Translations under genes and position numbers: made by a program
Shown: positions 21,129 to 32,760 of the stretch, one piece after another
Position numbering within the stretch: the stretch's first letter is position 1
Layout of the letters: each line of letters begins with the position of its first letter
The notes under the pieces: model-generated
Databases searched by the model: none
Seen by the model: only the letters and a program-made list of their open reading frames with translations
Told to the model about the DNA's origin: nothing
Source of the DNA: Ursus arctos
Lineage: Eukaryota > Chordata > Mammalia > Carnivora > Ursidae
Direction: 5' to 3'
Assembly: GCF_023065955.2 (NCBI RefSeq)
Contig: NW_026622863.1
Location: 44,002,177-44,066,176, forward strand
DNA length: 64,000 nt

Positions 21129-23226
21129 CCCCCCATTTCCACACCCACCGCCCACACCTGGCACAGACCCTGGCCCTGAGGCCACCTGGCCCAGCACCCT
21201 CTTTCTGGGCCCTGTGCCTTCCCTTCACTCCCGAGGGTTCCCAGGGGTGCTGCCCCCCTCCTTTGAGCTAATGACCATAAAGACAGTTCCTAAGGAAATA
21301 CTGGGGACAGAGGGGACCGGGTGAGCCACCATCCATCCAGTCCTGTCTTCCTGCTGCTTGGCAGGGAGAAAAGAGTATTTTGTCTATTTTATCTTGGGAG
21401 ACCTGGGCGTGAGAGGCCGCGCGGGGGGCCACAATCCAGGCCCCCCTCCCAGGCTGGGACCTGCGGCCCAGGGCTGAGGCTGCGCCCCGACTTGCCCGCT
21501 CAGGCCCCGGACCCAGGAGCAGCCGCAGCCCCGGAAGAGGGGCTCCGAGGGCCAGCCGGTTCGCCTGAGGGCCGGCGCTGCGTCCCTGGGGCCGAGAGCA
21601 GGGCCTGGCCCACGGGAAGCCGGAAGCGCGCCTGCAATGCAGGGCAAGAAGGAATGAGAAAGGCCAGCACGTGCCCTTTCTGAGGCCTTGGGCGCGCCTG
21701 CGCACTCCACACCTCCCTGGGCGCTCAGCGGGAGCCCAGCCGCCAAGGGCCTCGGTCACCCCCGTTCTACAGCCAAGGACACGGAGGCTCAGGGAGGGGA
21801 GGCCCTTTGCCCAAAGCACCAGCCTGGGCGCTACCATGTCCGTGTGGCTCTGCCTTTCCTGGACTCGGGCAGTTTCTATCCCTTTTATGTCTTCTGTCCC
21901 TGTGAGTGCCCTGCTCCCTCTCCCGGGCCCTCTGGCTCCCACTCTCTCTCCCGGGTCTCCCTGTGGGCCTCTCTCCTCTAAAGCTCTGTCCCGTTCCACG
22001 TCCCAGAGCCGCGGCCACTCTCCCAGCTAGCTCTCAGGTGTAGGGAGGGCCAGGAGGGGTGTCTAGGACCCACCCACACCCAGACCCTCCTCCACCCAGG
22101 CTCACTGCCAACCCCCATAGCCCAAGACTCCAGGAGAGGAATCCAGGATCCGAAAGGGGCAGGCAGAGGGAGAATGCTGAAAGATGGTTCTGGAAGGCAG
22201 GGAAGAGGCAGGGTGACACAGCTGAGCAGAAACCCCTCGTAGCAGCCCAGCAGCCCTCCCACCCACCTGCACCACCCCACTCCCAGCCCCCACTCCTGCC
22301 CCACCCCACAGGGGGAAGAGGCCTGGGGCAGAGAACAGAATGGAAACTCTGGGTGGAGACAACCAGACTCAACCTGATCCACCACCCGACTGTCCCCCAG
22401 GCCTCCCAGACTCTCCATCCCCCCACCTCACGAGGCACCCAGGTGGGGGCGCCCCTTGGGAGCTAGGGCCTCAGAGAGGGAGGCTGGGCAGTTGGGTTTG
22501 GCCCGGGGAGCGGGGGGAGGTGGCAGAAGCACCCCCATTTTGTAGAGGAGAACACTGAGGCCTGGGGAGGGGCAGCCTCTCAGCCAAGGCCACACAGCAG
22601 GGAAGCAGCCCGGGGCGGGGCGGGGGCCCGGGTGTGGACCAGGGCTGGGCAGCAGGACTTCCAACAGAGGGGCTGGGGGGCCTGAGGCTGGAGCACCAGC
22701 TCCTGAACGGGTCCCAAAATGACGGGTCCGCTACTCCCAGAGCAGGGTGGCCACTGTCTCGGCCTCCTTCTCCCGTGCGATGGATGCGGGCGACTCATGC
22801 TTCTCCTGAGCTCTTCCTTGTGGCTGGATATTTCTTCACACGCTGCCAGCCTGCAAGTCCCAGCTCGCCTTTGGTGTTCGGCCAAACGTTTGCGTTCGAT
22901 CTATTATCCCTTGGATCGCCGGCTCGTTTCTCAGAACTCAGAGATGCGCCACCTCGACGGCTCCTCGTCTCCCGTCTTGATAGTCTTCCTATCAGTTCTG
23001 GAATCATATTTTCTGGAGCATTTTTTTCATTTCCATTTAAGTAGTCAATGTGCTCATTTCTCAATACTCTTCCTTTTCCTGAGCTAGACTCTGCTGCCCT
23101 AAAATCTGCAGGGTGTCACAGGATGAGGATGAGATTTGACAAACGCACAGCTGGGAGCAACCCCCACCCCCAGCAAGATGCCTCGAGCCCCAGAAACAGC
23201 CAGCCCCCTCCACCCGCCCAGGAAGC

Positions 23227-24322
23227 AGTGACATGATCCAAGTCAATTCACCGGCCGCAGGACACGGGGAGGTGGCGGGCAGCTCGACAGAATGCACGCG
23301 GTGTCACTTCTGTGGGTCTTCCGCGAAAAGTGCATAACCCGTGACCAGGATACATCGACCTCCAACCTGCCCAAGTGTCAAGGTCCTGAAAGACAAAGGA
23401 AGACTAGGGAGCCATTCCAGACGGAAGGCAACCGCAACGAAGAAGGCCTGACACCAAAATCAATGCCGGGTTCTGAATTTCTACCCCCACCCCAGGTCCT
23501 GTGGACCAGCTCCCTCTGACACCACCGTGGAGCTGCAGTCCTTGCCCACCACCGTCACCCCAGCTCCCCACCCACCAGAGGCGGCGAGTGCTGCCCCAGC
23601 TGATGGCTGGAGGACCAAACTCCTCAGCTAAGGGAAGGAAGGAAGGAAGGAAGGAAGGAAGGAAGGAAGGAAGGAAGGAAGGAAGGAAGGGAGAAAGGAA
23701 GGGAGGGAGGGAGGAAGGGAGAAGGACAGATGGAAGAAGAGGAGGAGAAAGAAAAAGTCAGTGGATTTCCGCCGCAGGCATGGAAATGTACAACAATGAC
23801 TTCGGACTTGGAAGGATGTATTGGACAATGGAAAGACTGACCACTGAACAAATGGTAAAATCCCAGTGCAGCTTAGAGTATGGAAGAGAGTTCAATGAAC
23901 TCAGTTTATCAGTGGAAGCAAACAGGACAGAAAGGCCTCCCCTCTGCAGGGACAGTTGCTGAAATTCACTAGGGCTAGAAATAGAACCATAAGGCTTGCA
24001 GCAGATTTGGGGCTTAAGAACTAGCCAGAAGATCAAGGTGTCCTTTGCCTCGTTTGAATGTTCCTTTACAAAACCAAAGCAGCCCCTGTGTGATCTTCCC
24101 CATGAACAACAAACAAGCCAAAGTCCCCTACAAGCTGATGCTGGCAGAGCCTGGGATTTTCAATGCCCAGGACCACCGTGGGGACAATGACTTCCTTTTC
24201 ATTCACCTGACTTATTTCCAGAAGGAGGGTGAGGTCAGCCCACCCAGCCTGCTGGCCACCCCTCTTCCTCACGTTGATGCCAAATGAACTCTGTGGCCAT
24301 GAAATGCCGAGGGATGGCGGTG
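23227..24322. other. 1,096 bp palindrome spacer
   Basis: Unique DNA separating the two arms; symmetry axis at 23774/23775. It contains a purine-only tetranucleotide array and otherwise unassigned sequence. Short open frames (for example one of 80 codons at 24045-24287) match no family I know. Confidence 0.85.
23631..23735 (+). repeat. (GGAA)n polypurine tract in the spacer
   Basis: About fifteen near-perfect GGAA units followed by GGGA/GGAGAAGG variants, all purine on the plus strand, ending about 40 bases from the palindrome axis. Confidence 0.97.
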
Positions 24323-26419
24323 GCTTCCTGGGCGGGTGGAGGGGGCTGGCTGTTTCTGGGGCTCGAGGCATCTTGCTGGGGGTGGGGGTTGCTCCCAGCT
24401 GTGCGTTTGTCAAATCTCATCCTCATCCTGTGACACCCTGCAGATTTTAGGGCAGCAGAGTCTAGCTCAGGAAAAGGAAGAGTATTGAGAAATGAGCACA
24501 TTGACTACTTAAATGGAAATGAAAAAAATGCTCCAGAAAATATGATTCCAGAACTGATAGGAAGACTATCAAGACGGGAGACGAGGAGCCGTCGAGGTGG
24601 CGCATCTCTGAGTTCTGAGAAACGAGCCGGCGATCCAAGGGATAATAGATCGAACGCAAACGTTTGGCCGAACACCAAAGGCGAGCTGGGACTTGCAGGC
24701 TGGCAGCGTGTGAAGAAATATCCAGCCACAAGGAAGAGCTCAGGAGAAGCATGAGTCGCCCGCATCCATCGCACGGGAGAAGGAGGCCGAGACAGTGGCC
24801 ACCCTGCTCTGGGAGTAGCGGACCCGTCATTTTGGGACCCGTTCAGGAGCTGGTGCTCCAGCCTCAGGCCCCCCAGCCCCTCTGTTGGAAGTCCTGCTGC
24901 CCAGCCCTGGTCCACACCCGGGCCCCGCCCCGCCCCGGGCTGCTTCCCTGCTGTGTGGCCTTGGCTGAGAGGCTGCCCCTCCCCAGGCCTCAGTGTTCTC
25001 CTCTACAAAATGGGGGTGCTTCTGCCACCTCCCCCCGCCCCCCGGGCCAAACCCAACTGCCCAGCCTCCCTCTCTGAGGCCCTAGCTCCCAAGGGGCGCC
25101 CCCACCTGGGTGCCTCGTGAGGTGGGGGGATGGAGAGTCTGGGAGGCCTGGGGGACAGTCGGGTGGTGGATCAGGTTGAGTCTGGTTGTCTCCACCCAGA
25201 GTTTCCATTCTGTTCTCTGCCCCAGGCCTCTTCCCCCTGTGGGGTGGGGCAGGAGTGGGGGCTGGGAGTGGGGTGGTGCAGGTGGGTGGGAGGGCTGCTG
25301 GGCTGCTACGAGGGGTTTCTGCTCAGCTGTGTCACCCTGCCTCTTCCCTGCCTTCCAGAACCATCTTTCAGCATTCTCCCTCTGCCTGCCCCTTTCGGAT
25401 CCTGGATTCCTCTCCTGGAGTCTTGGGCTATGGGGGTTGGCAGTGAGCCTGGGTGGAGGAGGGTCTGGGTGTGGGTGGGTCCTAGACACCCCTCCTGGCC
25501 CTCCCTACACCTGAGAGCTAGCTGGGAGAGTGGCCGCGGCTCTGGGACGTGGAACGGGACAGAGCTTTAGAGGAGAGAGGCCCACAGGGAGACCCGGGAG
25601 AGAGAGTGGGAGCCAGAGGGCCCGGGAGAGGGAGCAGGGCACTCACAGGGACAGAAGACATAAAAGGGATAGAAACTGCCCGAGTCCAGGAAAGGCAGAG
25701 CCACACGGACATGGTAGCGCCCAGGCTGGTGCTTTGGGCAAAGGGCCTCCCCTCCCTGAGCCTCCGTGTCCTTGGCTGTAGAACGGGGGTGACCGAGGCC
25801 CTTGGCGGCTGGGCTCCCGCTGAGCGCCCAGGGAGGTGTGGAGTGCGCAGGCGCGCCCAAGGCCTCAGAAAGGGCACGTGCTGGCCTTTCTCATTCCTTC
25901 TTGCCCTGCATTGCAGGCGCGCTTCCGGCTTCCCGTGGGCCAGGCCCTGCTCTCGGCCCCAGGGACGCAGCGCCGGCCCTCAGGCGAACCGGCTGGCCCT
26001 CGGAGCCCCTCTTCCGGGGCTGCGGCTGCTCCTGGGTCCGGGGCCTGAGCGGGCAAGTCGGGGCGCAGCCTCAGCCCTGGGCCGCAGGTCCCAGCCTGGG
26101 AGGGGGGCCTGGATTGTGGCCCCCCGCGCGGCCTCTCACGCCCAGGTCTCCCAAGATAAAATAGACAAAATACTCTTTTCTCCCTGCCAAGCAGCAGGAA
26201 GACAGGACTGGATGGATGGTGGCTCACCCGGTCCCCTCTGTCCCCAGTATTTCCTTAGGAACTGTCTTTATGGTCATTAGCTCAAAGGAGGGGGGCAGCA
26301 CCCCTGGGAACCCTCGGGAGTGAAGGGAAGGCACAGGGCCCAGAAAGAGGGTGCTGGGCCAGGTGGCCTCAGGGCCAGGGTCTGTGCCAGGTGTGGGCGG
26401 TGGGTGTGGAAATGGGGGG

Positions 26420-26458
26420 TGAGTCAGCCTGGCCTGCCCCGCCCTGCTTTTATTTAAG
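26420..26458 (+). promoter_or_regulatory. LGALS7B core promoter: AP-1 plus TATA-like
   Basis: TGAGTCA at 26420-26426, a GC-rich stretch CTGCCCCGCCCTGC and TATTTAAG at 26451-26458, then the start codon at 26509. Identical to the left copy, in mirror image. Confidence 0.6.
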
Positions 26459-26508
26459 GTCCCAGCAGCCATCCCCACCAGCGCCATTTAGGCCCCACTG
26501 TCCCAGCC

Positions 26509-28714
26509 ATGGCAGGGAGCTCCGTGAGTGCCTCAGGGGCCTTGGGGTTTGGGGGGCTTGGACCCAAGGCTGCACCGGACTAGGGGAGGGGCTGGGCCCG
26601 CCTGACATCTCCTGTTTGAAAGGAGAAAGTGGGTGCTAGGGTGTGCTAGAAGTGCTTGGGCTGTGGCTCTTGGGTTGACCCAACCCAACCCAACGCTCCC
26701 ATCCTCTCTTGGATTCTCTCTCTGTGTGTGTCTGTTGATTCTGTGTGTTTCTCTCCCCACCTCTGCCTGGCTCTGGCTCTCTCTCTCCTGTCTCTCTGTG
26801 GCCTTTCTTCTCAGCGATTTAGCTGATCTGGGTCCTGGTCCTTTTCTGCCTGGGGCTGACCCATCTGTCTCTGTCTTCTGCGTCGCTGGTTGCCTTGGTC
26901 CCCGCACCGCTGGTCCTGCAGAATGTGCCCCACAAGACCTCTCTGCCCGAGGGCATCCGAGTCGGCACTGTGATGAGGATTCGTGGTGTGGTCCCGGACA
27001 AGGCTGGCAGGTGAGCCCCCAGGCCCCAGCGGTAATGGTGGGAGGTGTCCAGGCTCAGCTGACCCCGACTTTTTCCAGCCCAGATGGGAAGGAGTTCAAG
27101 CCACCTATGTCCACCAGGGTCTTGGAATCCCCAGGCCATCAATGACTTTCCGGAATCTCATGTCTTCCCTTATTTGTCCCATGGCTGGGTACAAGTTGGG
27201 GTGCCTATGTGTCCCCAGGAATCTGGGGGCTCCAGGGCAATCTCAGGGTTCCTACCTCTCATCCTATGACTCCCAGTCCGAATCCCCAGGAACTCTGGAA
27301 ATATGTCCTGTGATCTGGAGGTGCCCTGGGCATCTGGGAAACCCAAGCAATCAGTCCTGAGACTTCCTGGGTCCGGGAACTGCGGGATTGCTGGGAATCT
27401 GCGGTGCCTGGAATGATGGGGTCCGCGGTACTGTTCCTAGCCCTCTAGGAATGGGGATACCCTCGGAATGGGGAGCACCCTGGCCATGGGCACCATGACT
27501 CATGGCAACTCTTAGCGGATTGGGAAATTGAGGGGCACGCAAGCCATAGCAGGGCGACGCTCGTGCAGGTGGGTGTGTCCAGGGTCCCCAGAAGTTTTTG
27601 GATGCCCTGGAATCTGGGTCCTGGCCTCCAGTCCACGGCCCTCCTTCTGTGGTGTGAGTCTGAGGTCACTGTAAATTTGGCTGGCTTCCCACCAGCGGCT
27701 GCAGTCCATCGGTTCTCGATCTTAACTTGGTGGTCCTTGGCCTCCGACATGTATCTGCCCCCCCCCCCATCTACCAGGTTCTACGTAAACCTGCTGTGCA
27801 GTGAGGTGCCCGGGAGTGAGGCCGCCCTGCATTTCAACCCCCGCCTGGACGAGTCCACTGTGGTCTTCAACACCCTGGAGCAGGGCGCCTGGGGCCGAGA
27901 GGAGCGTGGCTCAGGCATTCCTTTCCAGCATGGGCAGCCCTTCGATGTGCTCCTCATCGCCACGGAAGAAGGCTTCAAGGTGGGGCCCTGCCACCTACAG
28001 GCAGGCTGTGTTGGGGGGAGGGGAACCATAGCGTGGCCTGCTGGGCTGGAGTTTCCCCAGTCCCCCTTCTTCCCCTGGTGCATCCCCACTAGTGTCACAA
28101 GGCAGGGGTGAGGCAGCGGCAAGGACCAGCGAGCAAGAGCCAAATGCCCAGAGGGTGGGTGTCCCCTAGCCTGGCAGCGGGGCCCCGGTTTTCCCCCTGA
28201 CAGTGTGTGAGGCTGACGCTCTGGGGCAGGGCAAGGCTGGGTCGGGAGATGGGCCCAGAAACACGCGCCAGCGGGCGGGGGGCGCCGCAGACCCTCCAGC
28301 GCCCAGGCCATTCACCACTGCCCGTGGGAGCGGCAGGAGGGCGGCAGGGCACGCCGCAAGCGGAGCGAGCAGCCCCCGCCAACCCTGAAAACGCACGTCT
28401 TGGGCCACCCCGTCGGCCCACAGAACGTTCCCGACAAGCGGGTAGAACGATCGGGAGCCCATTTTGCCACCGGGGAGCCCGGGGCCCGGCGTGCTGAGGG
28501 AGGGCCCAGGTCACAGGGCGCGGGCCGAGTCGGGAAGGACCCCCCAACCCCCCCACCCCGGGCGGCCTCGGCACTCCAGCGCGGACCCCTGTCCCCGCAG
28601 GCGGTGGTCGGCGACTCGGAGTACCACCACTTCCGCTACCGCATCCCGCCGGCGCGCGTGCGCCTCCTGGAGGTGGGCGGGGACCTGCGGCTGGATTCCG
28701 TGAAGATCTTCTGA
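26509..28714 (+). CDS. LGALS7B: Galectin-7 (right copy)
   Basis: Exons 26509-26523, 26922-27010, 27778-27979 and 28601-28714; 420 nt, 139 aa. The encoded protein is the same as the left copy: NVPHKTSLPEG start, single carbohydrate-recognition domain with HFNPRLD and WGREERGSG, C-terminus LDSVKIF. The gene is divergent from the left copy, with start codons 5.47 kb apart. The human locus has the same inverted pair (LGALS7/LGALS7B), so this arrangement is old. Differences between the copies lie in introns and flanks; I saw none in coding bases. Confidence 0.97.
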
Positions 28715-28758
28715 GACCCCCCCGGGAGGACCGGGGCAGTGGGGTCCCCGGAATGGCA

Positions 28759-28764
28759 AATAAA
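28759..28764 (+). terminator. Poly(A) signal of LGALS7B
   Basis: AATAAA in GGCAAATAAAGTTTCAG, 45 bases past the stop codon, followed by a GT-rich stretch (CTGTGTCTGTGTTTCCTGCG). Confidence 0.94.
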
Positions 28765-29304
28765 GTTTCAGCCCACGTCTGTGCGCCTCCTCTGTGTCTG
28801 TGTTTCCTGCGTGCAGACGCGGAAGGCAGGTTCAGAGAGGTGCCGACTCCGAGCAAGTGTCACCCAGCGGTCCCGCGGCCGAGGCGCGATGCGGGACCGG
28901 CTCTGGGAGGACGCGTGTGTTAGGTTAGGGAGGCCTCTGGAGGGTCGCGATCGGCTAGGGGTGTGTCTTGGCTCGTCTTCCAGCCGCACTTTGCAGGGCA
29001 GCCGGGCGGTAGTGCGGGTGGGGGGAACCTGCTGGGGGTCGGAGCGGGCTCAAGCTCCCCTCGGCGCCCCCTTTGCGCGGAACGACGGAGCCCCAAGGGG
29101 TGCATCTGCCAACGGGGGAGCGAGTCCCCACATGCCTGGTGCCCTGGAGAGCCCGAGCTGGGGAGACGGGGCCTGGGACCCGTGCGGGCTCCCGGCGCCG
29201 CTGCCCCTCTCCTGTCCCCTCTGCGGCGGCTGCTGGGCCTGCGGGTGGCGGGAGCCGGCTGGCGCGGGGTGGGGCTGGGCAGCGGATGGGGCGGCGCCGT
29301 CCTC

Positions 29305-29750
29305 CCCGCTGTCCCGTAGTCGGGACAGGTCCCCGCCCGTGCGCCCCGGGACAGACGCGCACTGGAGCGGCATCTCCCCGCGGAGCGGACGGGGGACACG
29401 AGGATCAGGCGTCTGGGTCCCCGGTGCGGGCATGAGCCCCATTCCCACACTTCTTCACCTGGGCTCCCGGCCCTGCCCGAGTGCCACATGGTGGGATTGG
29501 GGGAGTGGGCGCCCACACACAGTGCTCAGTCACCCCCACCGGTAGGCGGTGATTTTCTGGTCGGAGGGTTGGCTGGCTGTCCCCTCTGCAGCGGCCGTGT
29601 CCCTCAGCCGCGGGGTGGAGCTCCGGGGGGGGGGGGGCGGCTGCGTTCCAGCGCGGGGCGTTGGGCTTGGGTTCCGCTCTCGGGACAGTACGGAGCCACG
29701 CCCCAGGCAGATGCGCCTGGCCCCGAGCCCGCGCCAAGGGTGACACACGT
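29305..29750. repeat. Diverged outer flank of the right palindrome arm
   Basis: Homologous in reverse complement to about 17790-18244 but diverged, including an extra ~20 bases near 29310-29340 and a run of eleven or more G near 29627. Confidence 0.7.
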
Positions 29751-30162
29751 TCCCCTCCCTGGCCTGCTGGGCCCGTGCTGTCTTCACAAGCAGATGTGCA
29801 GTAAGTTCGGACTGCTCTGTGAAGCAGAGCGTAGGGTCTAAGTCTTCAGGACCCATTTTCTGCCCCTTGAGATCCTTTGGGGGAAACCACCTCCCTGCTA
29901 GCTGGTAGTTCAAACTGGTCGATCGTGTCTATGTCTTCTCCATCTTTAATAATTTCTGTCTGGTTGTTCTATCAATTACTGAAAGAGGGTATTGCAACTT
30001 ACAATTTTTCCATGGTCTCTTTGTCATGTATTTTGCGGTCTGTTGTTAATATACGTTTCTACTTGATACATATATTTACTATATTTGTATATGTGTGTGT
30101 GTTTATCTGATGTATTGTCCCTTTTATCACTATGAAACGTCTCTCTTTGTCTCTAGTTCTTT

Positions 30163-30163
30163 C

Positions 30164-30198
<35 letters not shown>
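30163..30198 (+). repeat. (CTTT)n microsatellite
   Basis: About nine TTTC units, lying where a SINE tail would be expected. Confidence 0.95.
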
Positions 30199-30287
30199 GT
30201 AGGCTTCATGCCCAATATGGGGCTTGAACTCATGACCCTGAGGTCAGGAGTCACATGCTCTACTGACTGGGTCATCCAGGCACCCCT
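30199..30287 (-). mobile_element. Short carnivore SINE, antisense
   Basis: GTAGGCTTCATGCCCAATAT start, GGGGCTTGAACTCATGACCC core, GTCATCCAGGCACCCC end. Confidence 0.85.
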
Positions 30288-30316
30288 CTAGTACAATTTA
30301 TTATTTTTATTATTTT

Positions 30317-30541
30317 TTAAAAATATTTTATTTAATTGCTTATTTGAGAGAGAGAGAGTGTGTCCAAGCCCATACTTGAGCCAGGGGAGAGGCAGTGGGG
30401 GAGGGAGAGGGAGAGAGAATCTGAAGCAGACTCTGAGCTGTGGGTAAGCCCTACGCTGGCTGGATCCCTCCGCTGTGACGTCATGACCTGAGCGGAAACC
30501 AAGATATGGATGCTCAGCCACCTGAGCCACCCAGGCGCCCC
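30317..30541 (-). mobile_element. CAN-SINE, antisense
   Basis: TTTTTAAAAATATTTTATTT start, CTGAGCCACCCAGGCGCCCC end. Confidence 0.93.
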
Positions 30542-30624
30542 GTTACAATTTCAACATCTATTGTGTCTGATAGTAATTCTGTCCTTCTTAGTCTCTTATG
30601 GTTATTGTTGGCATGGTATACCTT

Positions 30625-30958
30625 TTTTTAAGTTTATTTATTTATTTAAGTAATGTCTACACCTGACGTGGGGCTCAAACTCATGACCCCAAGATCAAGA
30701 GTCCCACGCTCCTGGGTTGCCTGGGTGGCTCAGTCATTAAGCATTTGCCTTCAGCTCCGGCATGATCCCGGAGTCCTGGGATTGAGCCCCGCACTGGGCT
30801 CCCTGCTCCGCTGGGAGCCTGCTTCTTCCTCTCCCGCTCTCCCTGCTGTGTTCCCTCACTCGCTGGTTGTCTCTCCGTCAAATAAATAAGTAGAATCTTA
30901 AAAAAAAAAAAAAAAAAAGAGTCCCACCCTCCTCGGGTGGGGCCAGACAGATGCCCCC
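30625..30958 (-). mobile_element. Short carnivore SINE, antisense, split by another SINE
   Basis: Parts at 30625-30713 (CTACACCTGACGTGGGGCTC core) and 30920-30958, interrupted by the sense SINE at 30714-30919. AGAGTCCCACGCTCCT and AGAGTCCCACCCTCCT are the duplicated target. Confidence 0.85.
30714..30919 (+). mobile_element. CAN-SINE nested in a short SINE
   Basis: GGGTTGCCTGGGTGGCTCAG head, A-rich tail AATAAATAAGTAGAATCTTA then poly-A. Confidence 0.93.
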
Positions 30959-31347
30959 ATGGTATATCTTTTCTCATCCTTTTACTTTCAACTTATTGGT
31001 TTCTAAGATCTAAAGTGTCTTTTATAGACAGCATTTACTTGGATCTTGCTTTCTAATTCAGTCTGACAGTATGTTACTAATGGATTGCTTCATAATCAAT
31101 TACCCCATAACAGCACCATAACGTTTTTATGATCTTACACAGTTTCTGAAGTTAGGATCCAGGAGTGGCCTACCCAGGTGGTTGTGGCTCTGATTTTCCA
31201 CGGAGTTACGCTCAAACCGTCTGTGGAGTTGCAGTCATCAGAAAGAAGCTTCCAAAAACTCTGGCTGTGGCCAAACCCACTCATTGCCCAATTGAGTATG
31301 GCTCGCAGGCTAAGAATAGGTTGCAGATTTTTAAATAGCTGAAAACA

Positions 31348-31557
31348 GGGGTGCCTGGGTGGCACAGCGGTTGAGCGTCTGCCTTCAGCTCAGGGCGTGA
31401 TCCCGGCGATCCGGGATCGAGCCCCACATCAGGCTCTTCTGCTATGAGCCTGCTTCTTCCTCTCCCACTCCCCCTGCTTGTGTTCCCTCTCTCGCTGGCT
31501 GTCTCTATCTCTGTCGAATAAATAAATAAAATCTTTAAAAAAAAAAAAATAAATAAA
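31348..31557 (+). mobile_element. CAN-SINE, young subfamily
   Basis: GGGGTGCCTGGGTGGCACAG head, GGGCGTGATCCCGGCGATCC, long (AATA)n tail. Target-site duplication AAATAGCTGAAAACA on both sides. Confidence 0.96.
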
Positions 31558-31842
31558 TAAATAGCTGAAAACAATAAAAAGGAGAATATTTCCTAATACT
31601 AAAAATGGTATGGAATTCAAATCTCAGCGTCCACAACTCAGGTTTTCTGGGAACACAGCCCAGGTCTCGCGTTTCCGTCCTGCCTAATGGCTGCTTTGTG
31701 CTTCATCAGTGGAGTTCAGTGGCTATGGCGGAGACTAGATCACCCCCAGCGCCTAACATATTCGCCATGGGGCCGTTACGGAAAAGGTTTGCAACCACCG
31801 TGTTGAAAACTTGACTTGGACAGGAGGAGCCTCTTCTGGGGA

Positions 31843-31882
<40 letters not shown>

Positions 31883-32130
31883 GCTGTTGGTAGCAGTTTT
31901 CAGTCCCTCCTCACATGGGCCATTCCACGCGACCGTTCGAGGAGCGGCTGACTCCTCTGAGAGGTGCGATCCAGGAGTGAGGGAAGCAAAAGTCTCTTAG
32001 AACCTAACTTTCTGCCATATTCTTAGTCACTCACACCGACCCAGGTACAGCTTGGGAGGGGAGTTCGGGAAGGTGTGAACACTGTTGGAGGCCACCTTGG
32101 CGGCTGACAATGACAGCAGTCTCTGCCTTT
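31558..32130. other. Intergenic, no gene seen
   Basis: Unassigned sequence containing a CA microsatellite. No recognised protein. Confidence 0.4.
31847..31880 (+). repeat. (CA)n microsatellite
   Basis: About 17 uninterrupted CA units. Confidence 0.97.
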
Positions 32131-32307
32131 TGATTGGAATGTTTATTTCATTTACACTTGATGTAATCATTAATATAATTGCCTTTCTGGCTACCTTGTT
32201 GGTTATTTGTTTTCACTCTCTGTTAATCCTTCACTACCTTCTTTTGTGTTAAACAATTTTTAAATTTTTTTCTTTAATTTAAATTTTAATTTAATTTTTA
32301 TTTTTCT

Positions 32308-32427
32308 AAGATTTTATTTATTTATTTGAGAGAGAGGGAGAGAGAGAAAGCACAAGCAGGGAACCCTGGGATCATGACCTGAGCTGAAGGCAGATGCTTA
32401 ACCAACTGAGCCACCCAGGCGCCCCAA
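32308..32427 (-). mobile_element. CAN-SINE, antisense, shortened
   Basis: AGATTTTATTTATTTATTTG start, CTGAGCCACCCAGGCGCCCC end, with the CT-rich body mostly deleted. Confidence 0.9.
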
Positions 32428-32431
32428 CACT

Positions 32432-32557
32432 TTTTTTTTTTTAAAGTAGCCTCCATGGGAGCCCAATGTGGGGGTTGAACTCATAACCCCGAGATTAGGA
32501 CCTGAGCTGAGATCAAGAGTTGGATGCTTAACTGACTGAGACACCCAGGTGCCTCTA
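32432..32557 (-). mobile_element. Short carnivore SINE, antisense
   Basis: TTTTAAAGTAGCCTCCATGG start, GGGGGTTGAACTCATAACCC core, GACACCCAGGTGCCTC end. Confidence 0.85.
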
Positions 32558-32760
32558 TGCCTCCCTCTTTGCTATTTGTTTTTACTCTGTTAATCCTTCA
32601 CTACCTTCTTTTGTGTTAAACAAATTTTAATGAATCGTTTAAATTCCTCTACTGATTTTTTTTAGCAGTATTTTTTGAAAACTGTTTTTTAAGGGGTCAC
32701 TCTAGGGATTACATTATACATCTTAACTTATCATAGTCAACCTTATTTATTTTTAAAGAT

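Larger units (their letters stand above)
18245..23226 (+). repeat. Left arm of the 4.98 kb inverted repeat
   Basis: Reverse complement of 24323-29304, position i pairing with 47549-i (47548-i in the middle, because of two one-base length differences). Reading both arms I found six substitutions (18307, 18355, 18418, 18831, 19100, 22509) and two homopolymer length differences (G-runs near 19781 and 22625), so identity is about 99.8%. It carries one whole LGALS7 gene plus about 2.2 kb upstream and 0.6 kb downstream. Confidence 0.97.
24323..29304 (-). repeat. Right arm of the 4.98 kb inverted repeat
   Basis: Reverse complement of 18245-23226 at about 99.8% identity. Carries the second galectin-7 gene in the opposite orientation. 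Confidence 0.97.

Noticed and set aside
21268..21999. 243-codon open frame upstream of LGALS7 (mirrored at 25549-26280)
   Set aside because: Low-complexity Arg/Gly/Pro composition, no homology I recognise and no splice or poly(A) context; a GC-rich chance frame.
23501..23962. Lys/Gly/Arg/Glu-rich open frame through the GGAA array
   Set aside because: The body of the frame is the simple repeat itself.
24045..24287. 80-codon open frame in the palindrome spacer as a possible gene or retrocopy
   Set aside because: I do not recognise any family; no start context, splice sites or poly(A) tail are evident. Left as unassigned spacer DNA.
29305..29545. Extending the palindrome right arm to 29545
   Set aside because: Beyond 29304 the two sides differ by an indel of about 20 bases and many substitutions; the high-identity arm stops at 29304.
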